In this document: positions 55,316-63,987 of the stretch, piece by piece
How the letters are laid out: each line of letters begins with the position of its first letter
How positions within the stretch are numbered: position 1 is the first letter of the stretch
Assembly (NCBI GenBank): GCA_050946535.1
Contig: JBMNUZ010000002.1
Location: forward strand, 124,001-188,000
Direction: 5' to 3'
DNA: 64,000 nucleotides
Source of the DNA: RUG708 sp050946535
GTDB lineage: Bacteria; Bacillota; Clostridia; Peptostreptococcales; Anaerovoracaceae
Made by a program: the position numbers and the translations under genes
Notes under the pieces: model-generated
What the model saw: only the letters and a program-made list of their open reading frames with translations
What the model was told of the DNA's origin: nothing
The model's database searches: none

Positions 55316-56818
55316 TTATTTTGCCGTCCTCTCAAAAGGAATCGGTATGAGTTTTGAATTCATGAATTTCTGCCCGCTGTACAGGCTGTAATAGCCGCTG
55401 AGCATGTAGCTTACAGCCGCAGCCGTTCCGAAGAACACGAAGTTGGATCCTCCGAAGAGCTCCACACTCATAAGTATACTCGAGATAGGGCAGTTTACCG
55501 ATCCGCAGAACAGAGCGATGAGTCCTATTTCCGCGGCGAACATCGGGTCCAGTCCGAGAAGCGGCGCTAGCACGCAGCCCAGCGAAGCACCGATGAAAAA
55601 CGTCGGTATTATCTCGCCGCCTTTGTATCCGGCTCCGAGCGTGAGGGCCGTCAGGATCAGCTTGAGTATGAAGTCCTGCGGCCTCGCTTCTCCGGCAAGC
55701 GCGGCAGCGATTACTGGCATTCCGACGCCGTTGTATCTGCGGCTGCCGAACAGCAGCGTGAGCAGAATCACGATGACGCCTCCGGCGATGACGCGGATGT
55801 ACGGGTTTTTAAAAATCCTGGCATAGATGCGCATCGAGGAGTGCATGGCGAAACAGTAAACTATACTCATCAGAGCCATTATAACCGAGATGATCATGAC
55901 TTTGCCGAACATTAACGGATCCTGCGCCTGCGCCTTCGCGGCGGCAAATACCATAGGAGTCACACCGAAATATTTCGCCGTGATCATCGCTGTCATGGAC
56001 GCGAGCACCGACGGCACAAGTCCGGCGTAGAACACAGTACCGACGCCTGCTACTTCGATCGAGAAAACAGCCGCGGTGAGCGGGGTTCCCAGCAAGGCGC
56101 AGAAGGAGGCACTCATGCCGCACAGCACCGCCATCTGATGTTCATATTTGGAGAAATTAAGTTTTCTCCCGATGAACGAACCGATGCTTCCTCCGATCTG
56201 AAGGGCTGCGCCTTCGCGCCCGGCGGATCCCTGACAGAAATGTGTCAGAAAAGTTGCGAAAAAGATGAGCGGAGCAACCCTCAGCGACGATGTGTCCTCG
56301 CCCCGCGCGGTGCGGAGTATGGAGTTGGTGCCCTCATCCTTTGTTATTCCCAGAATCCTGTAGGAAAAAACTATAAGAAGTCCTGCCGCAGGCAGAAGGT
56401 ATATAGTCCATGGCTCGCTTCCGGACCAGGAGGCCGCAAAGTCGAGGCATTTTCTGAAAGCGGCGCCGACTACGCCGCATACTACTCCCATCATCAGCGC
56501 TATTACGATCCATTTAAGGAAGATGAAAAAATGATGCCACGCATGGCGCCCACGGACGAATGCCCTGAACGACATATGGCGCATTTCCTGCTGGAAGGGC
56601 GTTTCGCCGCCGGGTCCTTCGGCAGTAAACTCCTGTTCGATCCACTGCTGTATTCTTTCCTTTAAAGTACCGCCTGCGTTGTGCTCCCGTTCATTCTCCT
56701 GATTGTTCTGATCATCCTGATCATCCTGATTGTTCTGATTCTCCTGATCATCCTGATCGCTCTGATTTTCCTGATCGTCCTGTTCGTTATGATTTTGTTG
56801 TCTGTTATTCGTATTCAT
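55316..56818 (-). CDS. CLC-family anion channel/transporter
   Basis: 500 residues from the ATG at 56818. The first 50 residues are a repetitive Asn/Gln/Asp/Glu tail. The CLC core has about ten membrane helices. The gating-glutamate motif is 'GSAGREGAALQIG' (usually GREGP), but the chloride-coordinating GSGIP motif is replaced by 'DEGTNSIL', and the third motif reads 'GGEIIPTFFIGA' instead of GGxFAP. Such changes are known in fluoride-exporting and other divergent CLCs, so the ion is uncertain. No CBS domains. Ribosome site GAGAAGAAG is weak. The LRR gene starts 33 bases after its stop. Confidence 0.88.
   Translation of the reverse strand: MNTNNRQQNHNEQDDQENQSDQDDQENQNNQDDQDDQNNQENEREHNAGGTLKERIQQWIEQEFTAEGPGGETPFQQEMRHMSFRAFVRGRHAWHHFFIFLKWIVIALMMGVVCGVVGAAFRKCLDFAASWSGSEPWTIYLLPAAGLLIVFSYRILGITKDEGTNSILRTARGEDTSSLRVAPLIFFATFLTHFCQGSAGREGAALQIGGSIGSFIGRKLNFSKYEHQMAVLCGMSASFCALLGTPLTAAVFSIEVAGVGTVFYAGLVPSVLASMTAMITAKYFGVTPMVFAAAKAQAQDPLMFGKVMIISVIMALMSIVYCFAMHSSMRIYARIFKNPYIRVIAGGVIVILLTLLFGSRRYNGVGMPVIAAALAGEARPQDFILKLILTALTLGAGYKGGEIIPTFFIGASLGCVLAPLLGLDPMFAAEIGLIALFCGSVNCPISSILMSVELFGGSNFVFFGTAAAVSYMLSGYYSLYSGQKFMNSKLIPIPFERTAK
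56697..56790. repeat. Short tandem repeats encoding an N/Q/D/E-rich tail
   Basis: Nine-base units of the type GATCATCCT and GATTGTTCT alternate about ten times and encode NQDDQENQ-like residues at the start of the CLC protein. A change in unit number would keep the frame. Confidence 0.7.
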
Positions 56819-57168
56819 TTCTTCTTCTTCTCGTGTCAGGCCGCTGTTCCGGACCGGGTCCCTGATATACATCAGATGAAATATTCCCGGCCGTCCGTTG
56901 ATGTAAAAAACAGTATATCACGGTACAGAAGCGAATGCACAGGAAAATGGTATGCTGGCTTTGTTAACACCGCGTTAATACGATGTAAGATGGAGCACCG
57001 CCCGGGGGCATTTCCGTGCCGTTAAGGAGTTCACACTATAAACACAACAATCAAGACGATCACATTATAATGAAAACAATTGAAAGATCAATATAATTAT
57101 CTTATGTTAATGCAATTCCAGATTACAAAGAAAATGGCGCTTAAACCAAATTAAAACAAACAACATGA

Positions 57169-57197
57169 TTGAAAATACATATATATTTTGATATACT
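57169..57197 (+). promoter_or_regulatory. modBCA promoter
   Basis: -35 TTGAAA (57169-57174), 17 bases, -10 TATACT (57192-57197), about 90 bases before modB. TTAATGCAATT occurs at about 57114 and (as TAATGCAATT) 57226, flanking the promoter; a ModE-type site is not recognisable. A small hairpin CATGAG-TTGAT-CTCATG (57257-57273) precedes the modB ribosome site. The 470-base spacer otherwise appears empty. Confidence 0.65.
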
Positions 57198-57285
57198 TTA
57201 TACAAAACTTACATAATCAACATAATTAATGCAATTAGATGTTTCCCGAATAAGCTCATGAGTTGATCTCATGCAGGAGGGTTGA

Positions 57286-57972
57286 ATGGATCTTTTCCCG
57301 CTATATAACTCGCTGAGGATAGCATTGCTTTCAGCTGTGCTGGTATTTTTCCTCGGCATTTTCTGTGCTTACTACGTCGCGAAACTGCCAAGGCTCATCA
57401 AGGGAATTCTGGATGTAATCCTGACACTCCCTCTCGTATTGCCTCCGACTGTAGTAGGTTATTTCATCCTGGTGGTTCTGTCGCCTAACGCGGCGTTCGG
57501 AGCATGGCTCATGGATCTCTTCAATACAAGAATAATAATGACCTGGTACGCTGCCGTCATAGCATCTTCGGTAGTCGCTTTTCCGCTGATGTACAGGACG
57601 GCCAGGGGCGCCTTCGAGAGTTTCGATATTACTCTCAAATATTCGGCGCAGACGCTGGGTCTTTCAAATTCATATATTTTCTGGCGCATAACGATGCCGT
57701 ACTGCCGGCAGGGTATAATCGCCGGAACGGTTCTTTCATTTGCGAGAGCACTCGGTGAATACGGAGCCACTTCAATGGTTGCAGGTTACATACCTGGAAA
57801 GACGGCTACTATCTCGACTACGGTTTACCAGCTGTGGCGTACAGACGATGAGGTAGGAGCGTTCAGATGGGTAATGATCAACCTGGTTATTTCAACGGTT
57901 GTTCTTCTCGCGGTCAATTTCTTCGAAAAGAATGAGGGCTACGGGAAGCGCAAAACCGCCCCGGCAAAATAG
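57286..57972 (+). CDS. modB: Molybdate ABC transporter permease
   Basis: 228 residues with five membrane helices. 'LPRLIKGILDVILTLPLVLPPTVVGYF' in part and the ATPase-coupling EAA-type loop 'GLSNSYIFWRITMPYCRQGI' with 'ARALGEYGATSMVAGYIPGKT' are typical of ModB. It forms the dimeric channel for molybdate (or tungstate). GGAGGG precedes the ATG by six bases. modC starts 18 bases after its stop. Confidence 0.93.
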   Translation: MDLFPLYNSLRIALLSAVLVFFLGIFCAYYVAKLPRLIKGILDVILTLPLVLPPTVVGYFILVVLSPNAAFGAWLMDLFNTRIIMTWYAAVIASSVVAFPLMYRTARGAFESFDITLKYSAQTLGLSNSYIFWRITMPYCRQGIIAGTVLSFARALGEYGATSMVAGYIPGKTATISTTVYQLWRTDDEVGAFRWVMINLVISTVVLLAVNFFEKNEGYGKRKTAPAK

Positions 57973-57990
57973 CGTGCAAAGGATGATGCT

Positions 57991-59064
57991 ATGTCTCTAG
58001 ACTTAAAAGTAAAAAAAGATTTAGGCGGTTTCAAACTCGACATCGAAGTACAGGCCGGCAACGAAGTTCTCGCGCTTCTCGGAGCGTCCGGATGCGGCAA
58101 GAGCATGACGCTCAGGTGTATTTCCGGAATAGTTACGCCTGATGAAGGTCATGTTATAGTAAATGGAAAAACGCTTTTCGACAGCGAGAAAGGAATCAAT
58201 CTTTCTCCTCAGGAGCGCCACGTGGGGCTGCTGTTTCAGAATTACGCGCTTTTTCCTAATATGACAGTAGAACAGAATATCCTGACAGGAATGAACAGCT
58301 TCAAGATTTCGAAACAGGAAAAGAAGGAGCGCGTCCGTCAGATGATAAAGACGTTTTATCTCGACGGTCTTGAAAAACATAAACCGTCTCAGCTCTCAGG
58401 AGGTCAGCAGCAGCGAGTCGCTCTGGCGCGCATAATGGTTTCAAACCCGGAGATACTCATGCTGGACGAGCCTTTTTCAGCGCTCGACAGTTTCCTGAGA
58501 TGGGAGCTCGAGCAGGAGCTGCTCAGGGTTCTCGAAAATTTCGACGGCACGTCGATCATCGTATCGCATAACAGAGACGAGGTTTACAGAATCAGCGATC
58601 ACATCGCTGTTATGGCTCACGGCCACAAGGACTGCTACGGTGACAAGGAAAGCCTTTTCACCAATCCGCCTACTTACGAAAGCGCGGTGCTCACTGGATT
58701 CAAGAATTTCTCTCATGCAGAATACGTTGACGACAACCATATTAAAGCGTTAGACTGGAATGCAGTGATCAGGCATAAAGCCGATAAGAACATCGGTATG
58801 GTTGCACTCAGACCGCAGCATATGAAGCTTACCGACAAGAATGGTGAAAATGTCATTAAATTCAGAGTCGTAAAAGCGATAGACAATTTAAATGAGGTAA
58901 TACTTCTTCTCACGGTGCCGGGAAAAACCGGCGTGACAGATAATGCTGACGATTTCTCTTCTCTCAACGTCACAGTGAGCAAAGAGGATTACGAACCCTA
59001 TAAAGAAAGCGAGTTCGTAAACCTGCAGATAGAAGAAAGCGATCTATTGACGATAGATAACTGA
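57991..59064 (+). CDS. modC: Molybdate ABC transporter ATPase
   Basis: 357 residues. Walker A 'LGASGCGKSMTLR' (about 31-43), Q-loop 'LLFQNYALF', signature 'LSGGQQQRVALARIM' and Walker B 'ILMLDEPFSALD'. The C-terminal third (about 235-357) is a TOBE-like oxyanion-binding domain with 'VALRPQHMKL'. The family uses it to sense cytoplasmic molybdate and inhibit transport. AAAGGA lies eight bases upstream of the ATG. Confidence 0.93.
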   Translation: MSLDLKVKKDLGGFKLDIEVQAGNEVLALLGASGCGKSMTLRCISGIVTPDEGHVIVNGKTLFDSEKGINLSPQERHVGLLFQNYALFPNMTVEQNILTGMNSFKISKQEKKERVRQMIKTFYLDGLEKHKPSQLSGGQQQRVALARIMVSNPEILMLDEPFSALDSFLRWELEQELLRVLENFDGTSIIVSHNRDEVYRISDHIAVMAHGHKDCYGDKESLFTNPPTYESAVLTGFKNFSHAEYVDDNHIKALDWNAVIRHKADKNIGMVALRPQHMKLTDKNGENVIKFRVVKAIDNLNEVILLLTVPGKTGVTDNADDFSSLNVTVSKEDYEPYKESEFVNLQIEESDLLTIDN

Positions 59065-59164
59065 TCAACGAGAATGAAAAAGTTAACGTCTAAAGACATT
59101 GCTTTTTTCAGATAAATTATTAGTTATTTCAGGGAACAATCATTCTGAAAAGGAGATTTGTGAA

Positions 59165-60055
59165 ATGAAAAAGAAGTTATTTGCAATTGGCCTTGCTGCT
59201 GTAATGGTATTTGCAATGACAGCATGCGGAAGTTCTTCAACTTCAAGCGATACCTCATCAGCATCATCATCGGCCAGCTCATCGTCTTCATCATCATCTG
59301 AGCAGGTTTCAGGTGATCTGTACGTTTCAGCAGCAGCATCAATGACTGAGTCACTCGACAAGGTTATAGCTGAATTTGAAAAGGAAAATCCTGACTGCAA
59401 CGTAACTGCTACTTACGATTCGTCCGGTACATTGAAGACTCAGATCCAGCAGGGATCACCTTGTGACGTATTTATCTCTGCTGCTCAGAAGCAGATGAAT
59501 GCACTCGACGGCGACAGCGAAGACTGCGAAGGCACGAACTACGTTCTCAGCGGCACTCGTGTAGATCTTCTCGAGAACACCTGCGTACTCGTAGTTGCAC
59601 CTAACAGCGACAAAAACATCAGCAGCTGGGACGATTTCGTAAGCGCTATGGAAAACGCTACAAGCAGTGACGACCTCATCTTCTGCATGGGTAACTCAGA
59701 CGTTCCTGTAGGCCAGTACACTTCGACGATCCTGACAAACCTCGGACTCGATGAAGCTACAATGGCAAGCGAAGGAATCATTACTTACGGATCAAACGTT
59801 AAGGAAGTTACTTCACAGGTTGAAAGCGGAGCAGCTGACTGCGGAATCATCTACAGCACAGACGCTTACTCGGCAGGCATGGATCCTGTAGCTACAGCTG
59901 ATACAGACCTGACGGGCGGCCCTATCACTTATCCTGCAGCTGTAATGCAGAACACTCAGAATGAAGAAGCTGCAAGAGCATTCCTCGACTTCCTCCAGAC
60001 TGATACTGCAATGAAGGAATTCGAAGCTGTCGGATTCAAGCCAATCGAATCATAG
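59165..60055 (+). CDS. modA: Molybdate-binding lipoprotein
   Basis: 296 residues from the ATG at 59165, with AAAAGGAG nine bases upstream; the preceding in-frame stretch is not needed. Lipobox 'AMTACG' (Cys about residue 21) is followed by a Ser-rich linker (about 22-45). The binding domain begins 'GDLYVSAAASMTESLDKVI', whose serines bind oxyanion; 'YDSSGTLKTQIQQGSPCDVFIS', 'FCMGNSDVPVGQY' and 'ADCGIIYSTDA' complete the ModA pattern. modA last in the operon is an unusual order. Molybdate versus tungstate cannot be told apart here. Confidence 0.93.
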   Translation: MKKKLFAIGLAAVMVFAMTACGSSSTSSDTSSASSSASSSSSSSSEQVSGDLYVSAAASMTESLDKVIAEFEKENPDCNVTATYDSSGTLKTQIQQGSPCDVFISAAQKQMNALDGDSEDCEGTNYVLSGTRVDLLENTCVLVVAPNSDKNISSWDDFVSAMENATSSDDLIFCMGNSDVPVGQYTSTILTNLGLDEATMASEGIITYGSNVKEVTSQVESGAADCGIIYSTDAYSAGMDPVATADTDLTGGPITYPAAVMQNTQNEEAARAFLDFLQTDTAMKEFEAVGFKPIES

Positions 60056-60096
60056 TACAGAAAAAATTAACACTGCAAAGTTCTTCTAAAGAACAG

Positions 60097-60142
60097 AAAA
60101 CGCTGACCGGCGGATGCGTTACAGAAAGCTGGTCAGCGTTTT
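60097..60142. terminator. Intrinsic terminator after modA
   Basis: AAAACGCTGACC and GGTCAGCGTTTT form a perfect 12-bp stem (60097-60108, 60131-60142) and supply A and T tracts for both strands. Confidence 0.88.
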
Positions 60143-60147
60143 CCATC

Positions 60148-60181
60148 ACCGGTACCGAAAGTCAGTCGTACCGGTTTTTTT
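60148..60181 (+). terminator. Second terminator after modA
   Basis: ACCGGTAC/GTACCGGT stem (60148-60155, 60168-60175) with a T tract. Tandem with the previous terminator, giving strong isolation from the convergent ppk gene. Confidence 0.85.
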
Positions 60182-60267
60182 ATTGATCTTTATTTTTATA
60201 AAAGAAGTTATTTTTAATCTGAAAGCAGTCTGGTTCTCTGGCGCCAGCGCGTCAGCGCATCAGCACA

Positions 60268-62439
60268 TCAGCTGAAGAGACTTCTCAGCCTTGCGAAAAA
60301 TCCTTTCTTTTCTTCTGTACGTGCGGACTTCGTCTGAACGGGGACAGATGATTTTTCTTTCCTGGCAGCCGATTTTGCGGCTTCTGCGTTCCGCAGAGCT
60401 TCGTCTATAAGGTATTGCTGCTCGATGAACGGATCTTTGCCATCGTCTATTTTAGCGAGCGTTCCGTCACTCTGTACCTTTCTGGCCTTCGTGTTGTCCT
60501 TCAGGCAGGCGTTCAGAATATCGTGGATGCGTTCCTGCACGTCAGGATCGTACACAGGACAAGCGACTTCCACGCGGCGCTCTGTGTTCCGCGTCATGAA
60601 GTCTGCGGACGCTATGTACATGCGCTCGTTCGCTCCTGTACCGAAGCAGTATATTCTCGAGTGTTCCAGATAGCGTCCGACTATCGATCTGATGTGGATG
60701 TTCTCCGTGACTCCCGGAATGCCAGGAAGGATGCAGCAGATTCCGCGGACGATCATGTCTATTTTTACGCCTGCGCAGGAAGCCTCTTTGAGTTTGTTTA
60801 TGATGTCCAGATCGGTGAACGAATTGATTTTTATGATTATCCTGCCTTCGCTTCCCTTTGCAATCTCCTCGTCGATATCTCTGAGAACCGTGCTCTTGAG
60901 AGAAACAGGGGATACGAGCAGATCCTTATATATACCGTGGATATTTCCGATCGACAGGTTCTTGAAGAACTCCATCGCGTCGCGGCCTATCTCCTGATCG
61001 TATGTGATCAGCTGGAGATCCGTGTACTGCTTGGCCGTCTTTTCGTTGTAATTGCCTGTGCCTATCTGAGTTATGTACTCGATGCTGCCGTCTTCGGACT
61101 TGCGTGTGATAAGACAGACCTTGCTGTGGACCTTGTATCCCGGAAGCCCGTAGATAACCTGGCAGCCGGAGTATTCCATCCTCTCGGACCAGTCTATGTT
61201 TTCCTGCTCGTCGAATCTCGCTCTGAGCTCGATCACGGCCGTCACGTCCTTGCCGTTCTCGGCGGCCAGGCACAAATATTCGGCAATGCGAGGACGTCTC
61301 GCGAGCCTGTAGATCGTTATTTTTATAGAAATTACAGAAGGATCTTCGGCCGCCTCTCTGAGCATGCGCAAAAACGGATCCATGCTTTCGAACGGGAACG
61401 AGAGAAGGATGTCACCGCGCTGTACTCTCTCTGCGATCGTCTCTCCGGGAGTGATCATCGGCGACGGCTGAGGCCTGAACGGCTTGTAGAGCAGCTGCCT
61501 TCTTTTGTTTTCAGGAATCTTGTCCTCGAGATCGAATACGTAGCTCATTTTGAGCGGGCTCTCGACTTTATACGTCTGTATATCCTTTAGCTTGAAGTGT
61601 TTGCAGAGATAGCTCAGCATATTGTCGCTCATATGCGATTTGTATTCGAGACGGACGGGCTCCAGGCGCTTGCGCTTGAAGAGCGTTTTTTTCATGTTTT
61701 CCCTGAAGTCGTTCGTGGCCAGCTCGAAATCGACTTCGTCCGGATCTATATCGGCGCTTCTCGTGATGCAGAACGTAGTGGTTTCAACGATTTTGCAGCC
61801 GGTGAATATCTCTTCGATGTGTTCCACTATAAGGTCTTCGGTAAACACAAATCTGATGGCGTTGCCGGGCAGCATTACAATGTCCGGAACGCTCGCAGGC
61901 ACAGGAATGATGCCGAACGATGTCTTTCCGTCTATCTTGAGCCGCGCTCCCACGTGAATGACCTTGTTGAGAAGGTGAGGGAAAGGATGGTGCGAATCGA
62001 TTATCTGCGGCGTGATCACAGGCTCGAGCATGTTCGTGAACCAGGCATCGAGATATTGTCTTTCGATATCGTTAAGCTCGTCCATACTAAGCTGGTATAT
62101 GCCGTGAAGTCTGAGCTGGTTTGAAACCAGCTCGTATTGCCGGTCTCTCTTCGACATGAGAGGGACGCATGCCTTGAAGACAGCCTTCAGCTGTTCGTCG
62201 GTAGTCATGTGGCCCTTGTTCTCCCTTTCGTTGTTGCCGGCAAGATGAAGAGTTTCAAGACTTCCGACTCTTACCATAAAGAATTCGTCGAGGTTGCTTG
62301 TGAAAATGCTGATGAACTTGAGTCTTTCGAAAAGCGGTACGTTTTCGTCTGCGGATTCGTCGAGGACGCGGTCGTTGAACCTTAGCCATGATAATTCGCG
62401 GTTTTGAGTAAACTGAATTTCGTCTGCTTTTTCAGTCAT
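60268..62439 (-). CDS. ppk1: Polyphosphate kinase 1
   Basis: 723 residues. 'RELSWLRFNDRVLDES' is the PPK1 N-domain start. The first catalytic histidine sits in 'YKVHSKVCLI' and the second lies in the 'GRYLEHSRIYCFG' motif. 'GDILLSFPFESMDPFLRML' and 'TGNYNEKTAKQYTDL' are further signatures. It makes polyphosphate from ATP reversibly. A Lys/Ala-rich tail of about 55 residues ends the protein. Its ATG overlaps ppx by eight bases. GGAAGGAA precedes the start. Confidence 0.95.
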   Translation of the reverse strand: MTEKADEIQFTQNRELSWLRFNDRVLDESADENVPLFERLKFISIFTSNLDEFFMVRVGSLETLHLAGNNERENKGHMTTDEQLKAVFKACVPLMSKRDRQYELVSNQLRLHGIYQLSMDELNDIERQYLDAWFTNMLEPVITPQIIDSHHPFPHLLNKVIHVGARLKIDGKTSFGIIPVPASVPDIVMLPGNAIRFVFTEDLIVEHIEEIFTGCKIVETTTFCITRSADIDPDEVDFELATNDFRENMKKTLFKRKRLEPVRLEYKSHMSDNMLSYLCKHFKLKDIQTYKVESPLKMSYVFDLEDKIPENKRRQLLYKPFRPQPSPMITPGETIAERVQRGDILLSFPFESMDPFLRMLREAAEDPSVISIKITIYRLARRPRIAEYLCLAAENGKDVTAVIELRARFDEQENIDWSERMEYSGCQVIYGLPGYKVHSKVCLITRKSEDGSIEYITQIGTGNYNEKTAKQYTDLQLITYDQEIGRDAMEFFKNLSIGNIHGIYKDLLVSPVSLKSTVLRDIDEEIAKGSEGRIIIKINSFTDLDIINKLKEASCAGVKIDMIVRGICCILPGIPGVTENIHIRSIVGRYLEHSRIYCFGTGANERMYIASADFMTRNTERRVEVACPVYDPDVQERIHDILNACLKDNTKARKVQSDGTLAKIDDGKDPFIEQQYLIDEALRNAEAAKSAARKEKSSVPVQTKSARTEEKKGFFARLRSLFS

Positions 62440-63349
62440 CGATTTTTCCTTCCTTTTTCAGATGGTAGTAAAGATATCCTTCCCTTACGCCGTAAGGGCT
62501 TGTCACAATATTTTTTATACCGAACATAGAGCATACTTCGGACAGAATTGTTATGCCCGGAGTAATGGTATGAATACGGTCAGGAGCGATTCTGAGCAGA
62601 CGGTTCGTGATTCTGCCAGGGCCGTTGCATATCTGGGACAGGTAGTCATCGAAGAAGTCCGGCTGGTATTTTTTCGTGCTTCCGGTAACGTATGAAGCGA
62701 TCTGATGCGCCGTGCGGGCTGTGCCCCCGATAGCGCACATCGTATCTACATCTACGTCATCAGGGCAGAAACCTGTATCTTTGAGGCATTCGTCCACGTT
62801 CGCACGAATGTGGCGTATTTCCGGCCTGCTGGGCAGGATACCGTCGATATATTTTGTGTACATGTTGAGAGAGCCGATCGGCATTGAAACCGAATCGATG
62901 AGTTTTCGGTCCTGGAAGTAGACGAGTTCGGTGCTGCCTCCGCCGACGTCGGTGATGAGGCCCGTCTTCATGGAAGTGCTTCTGAGTGCTCCGTAGTAGT
63001 CGTACTGAGCCTCTTCTTTCCCGGTCAGAACGTTGATGTCGAAACCTGTTTTCTTTTTAAGAATGCTGAGGACCTCGTCGCTGTTCGTAATATTCCTCAG
63101 CGGAGCCGTTCCGAACGGAAGGATTTCCTGCAGTGTGATCTGGTCTGTGATCATTCTGAGTTCTTTCAGAATGTTCACCGCTTCGCGTATTCCTTCCTTT
63201 GTCATCCTGCCGTTGCTGTTGATATATCCGGCCAGACCGGCCATGTATTTGTTCTTCAGCACAGCCTGAATATTATTTCCGTTTACGCTGTAGATGACAA
63301 GTCTGACTGTGTTTGACCCGATATCGATAACACCATATAAATTTGACAT
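62432..63349 (-). CDS. ppx: Ppx/GppA-family phosphatase (exopolyphosphatase)
   Basis: 305 residues. The ASKHA fold is clear: 'GVIDIGSNTVRLVIYSV' (phosphate 1 loop, residues 6-22), 'LPFGTAPLRNI', 'LITDVGGGSTELVYF' (phosphate 2) and 'CAIGGTARTAHQIAS'. It hydrolyses polyphosphate and/or pppGpp. It has the short domain I/II form without the C-terminal HD-like domain. It is coupled to ppk1, giving opposing activities in one operon, so levels are probably balanced by protein-level control. Confidence 0.92.
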   Translation of the reverse strand: MSNLYGVIDIGSNTVRLVIYSVNGNNIQAVLKNKYMAGLAGYINSNGRMTKEGIREAVNILKELRMITDQITLQEILPFGTAPLRNITNSDEVLSILKKKTGFDINVLTGKEEAQYDYYGALRSTSMKTGLITDVGGGSTELVYFQDRKLIDSVSMPIGSLNMYTKYIDGILPSRPEIRHIRANVDECLKDTGFCPDDVDVDTMCAIGGTARTAHQIASYVTGSTKKYQPDFFDDYLSQICNGPGRITNRLLRIAPDRIHTITPGITILSEVCSMFGIKNIVTSPYGVREGYLYYHLKKEGKIDD

Positions 63350-63718
63350 TATACCGAATAACCCTTCTTTATTGATTTGATGCTCCTGATCATTAATAAT
63401 GTTTTTATGATCTGTTTAAGGATATAGAAAAAATATAAAATATAGATAAGGTGACTGTAAAATTGATGTAAAACCGGTCCTGCCGGTGTGCCGGAAAAGC
63501 AGCCGGCGTGAAACTGCGTTCCGGATATCTGAGAATGTGAGACCGGAATCGCGGTCTGCAGACATGACTTTTCCTCTGCTTCTATTTTACTACATATACA
63601 CTGTAATAGCTGTAAAGCAATCCGAATTTGAAAAACATTTTTACCCATATTAAAATCAAATCATGCCGTCAGGCTTGCCTGGAGGAGATGAGGGCAGCTA
63701 TCAATATATGAAAATACT

Positions 63719-63766
63719 GGAATGAACGTCGGAATGAAAGCCGGAATGAAAGCCGGAATGAAAGTA
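63719..63766. repeat. Four tandem 12-bp repeats
   Basis: GGAATGAACGTC, GGAATGAAAGCC, GGAATGAAAGCC, GGAATGAAAGTA. Two copies are exact and the outer ones differ in the last bases. Non-coding. Confidence 0.85.
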
Positions 63767-63888
63767 TACAAAGAACACAAGATAACGAAATGCGGGAAAG
63801 AAAATACCGGAATTATGATGAAAATTAGCATGTGATAATTGTGAAAAAAATACTTTGCCGGCAGACGGTATTTACACGTTCAAACAAA

Positions 63889-63917
63889 TTGACTTCAGGT
63901 ATTATTTATGATAATTT
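63889..63917 (+). promoter_or_regulatory. Promoter for the gene at the right edge
   Basis: -35 TTGACT (63889-63894), 17 bases, -10 TAATTT (63912-63917). An overlapping TATGATAAT offers an alternative -10. The start codon lies about 70 bases downstream. Confidence 0.6.
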
Positions 63918-63987
63918 AATTAGTAGCAAGGTCGGTTGGTTAAATTATTTATTGATGGTCGGATTAACGGAAGTTGGAGGTAGAATA

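Larger units (their letters stand above)
63350..63987. other. Gene-poor spacer before the next operon
   Basis: 638 bases. A minus-strand frame at 63349-63648 has no ribosome site and no family look, so I do not call it. Holds 12-bp tandem repeats and a promoter for the gene that starts at 63988. The rest is AT-rich with nothing recognisable. Confidence 0.6.

Noticed and set aside
56819..57030. Fluoride riboswitch upstream of the CLC gene
   Set aside because: Neither the conserved GGxGATGG start nor the pseudoknot partner of the crcB motif could be found.
63349..63648. 99-residue minus-strand open frame upstream of ppx
   Set aside because: No ribosome site, cysteine/histidine-rich random-looking sequence and no family resemblance; it likely reflects chance in the spacer.
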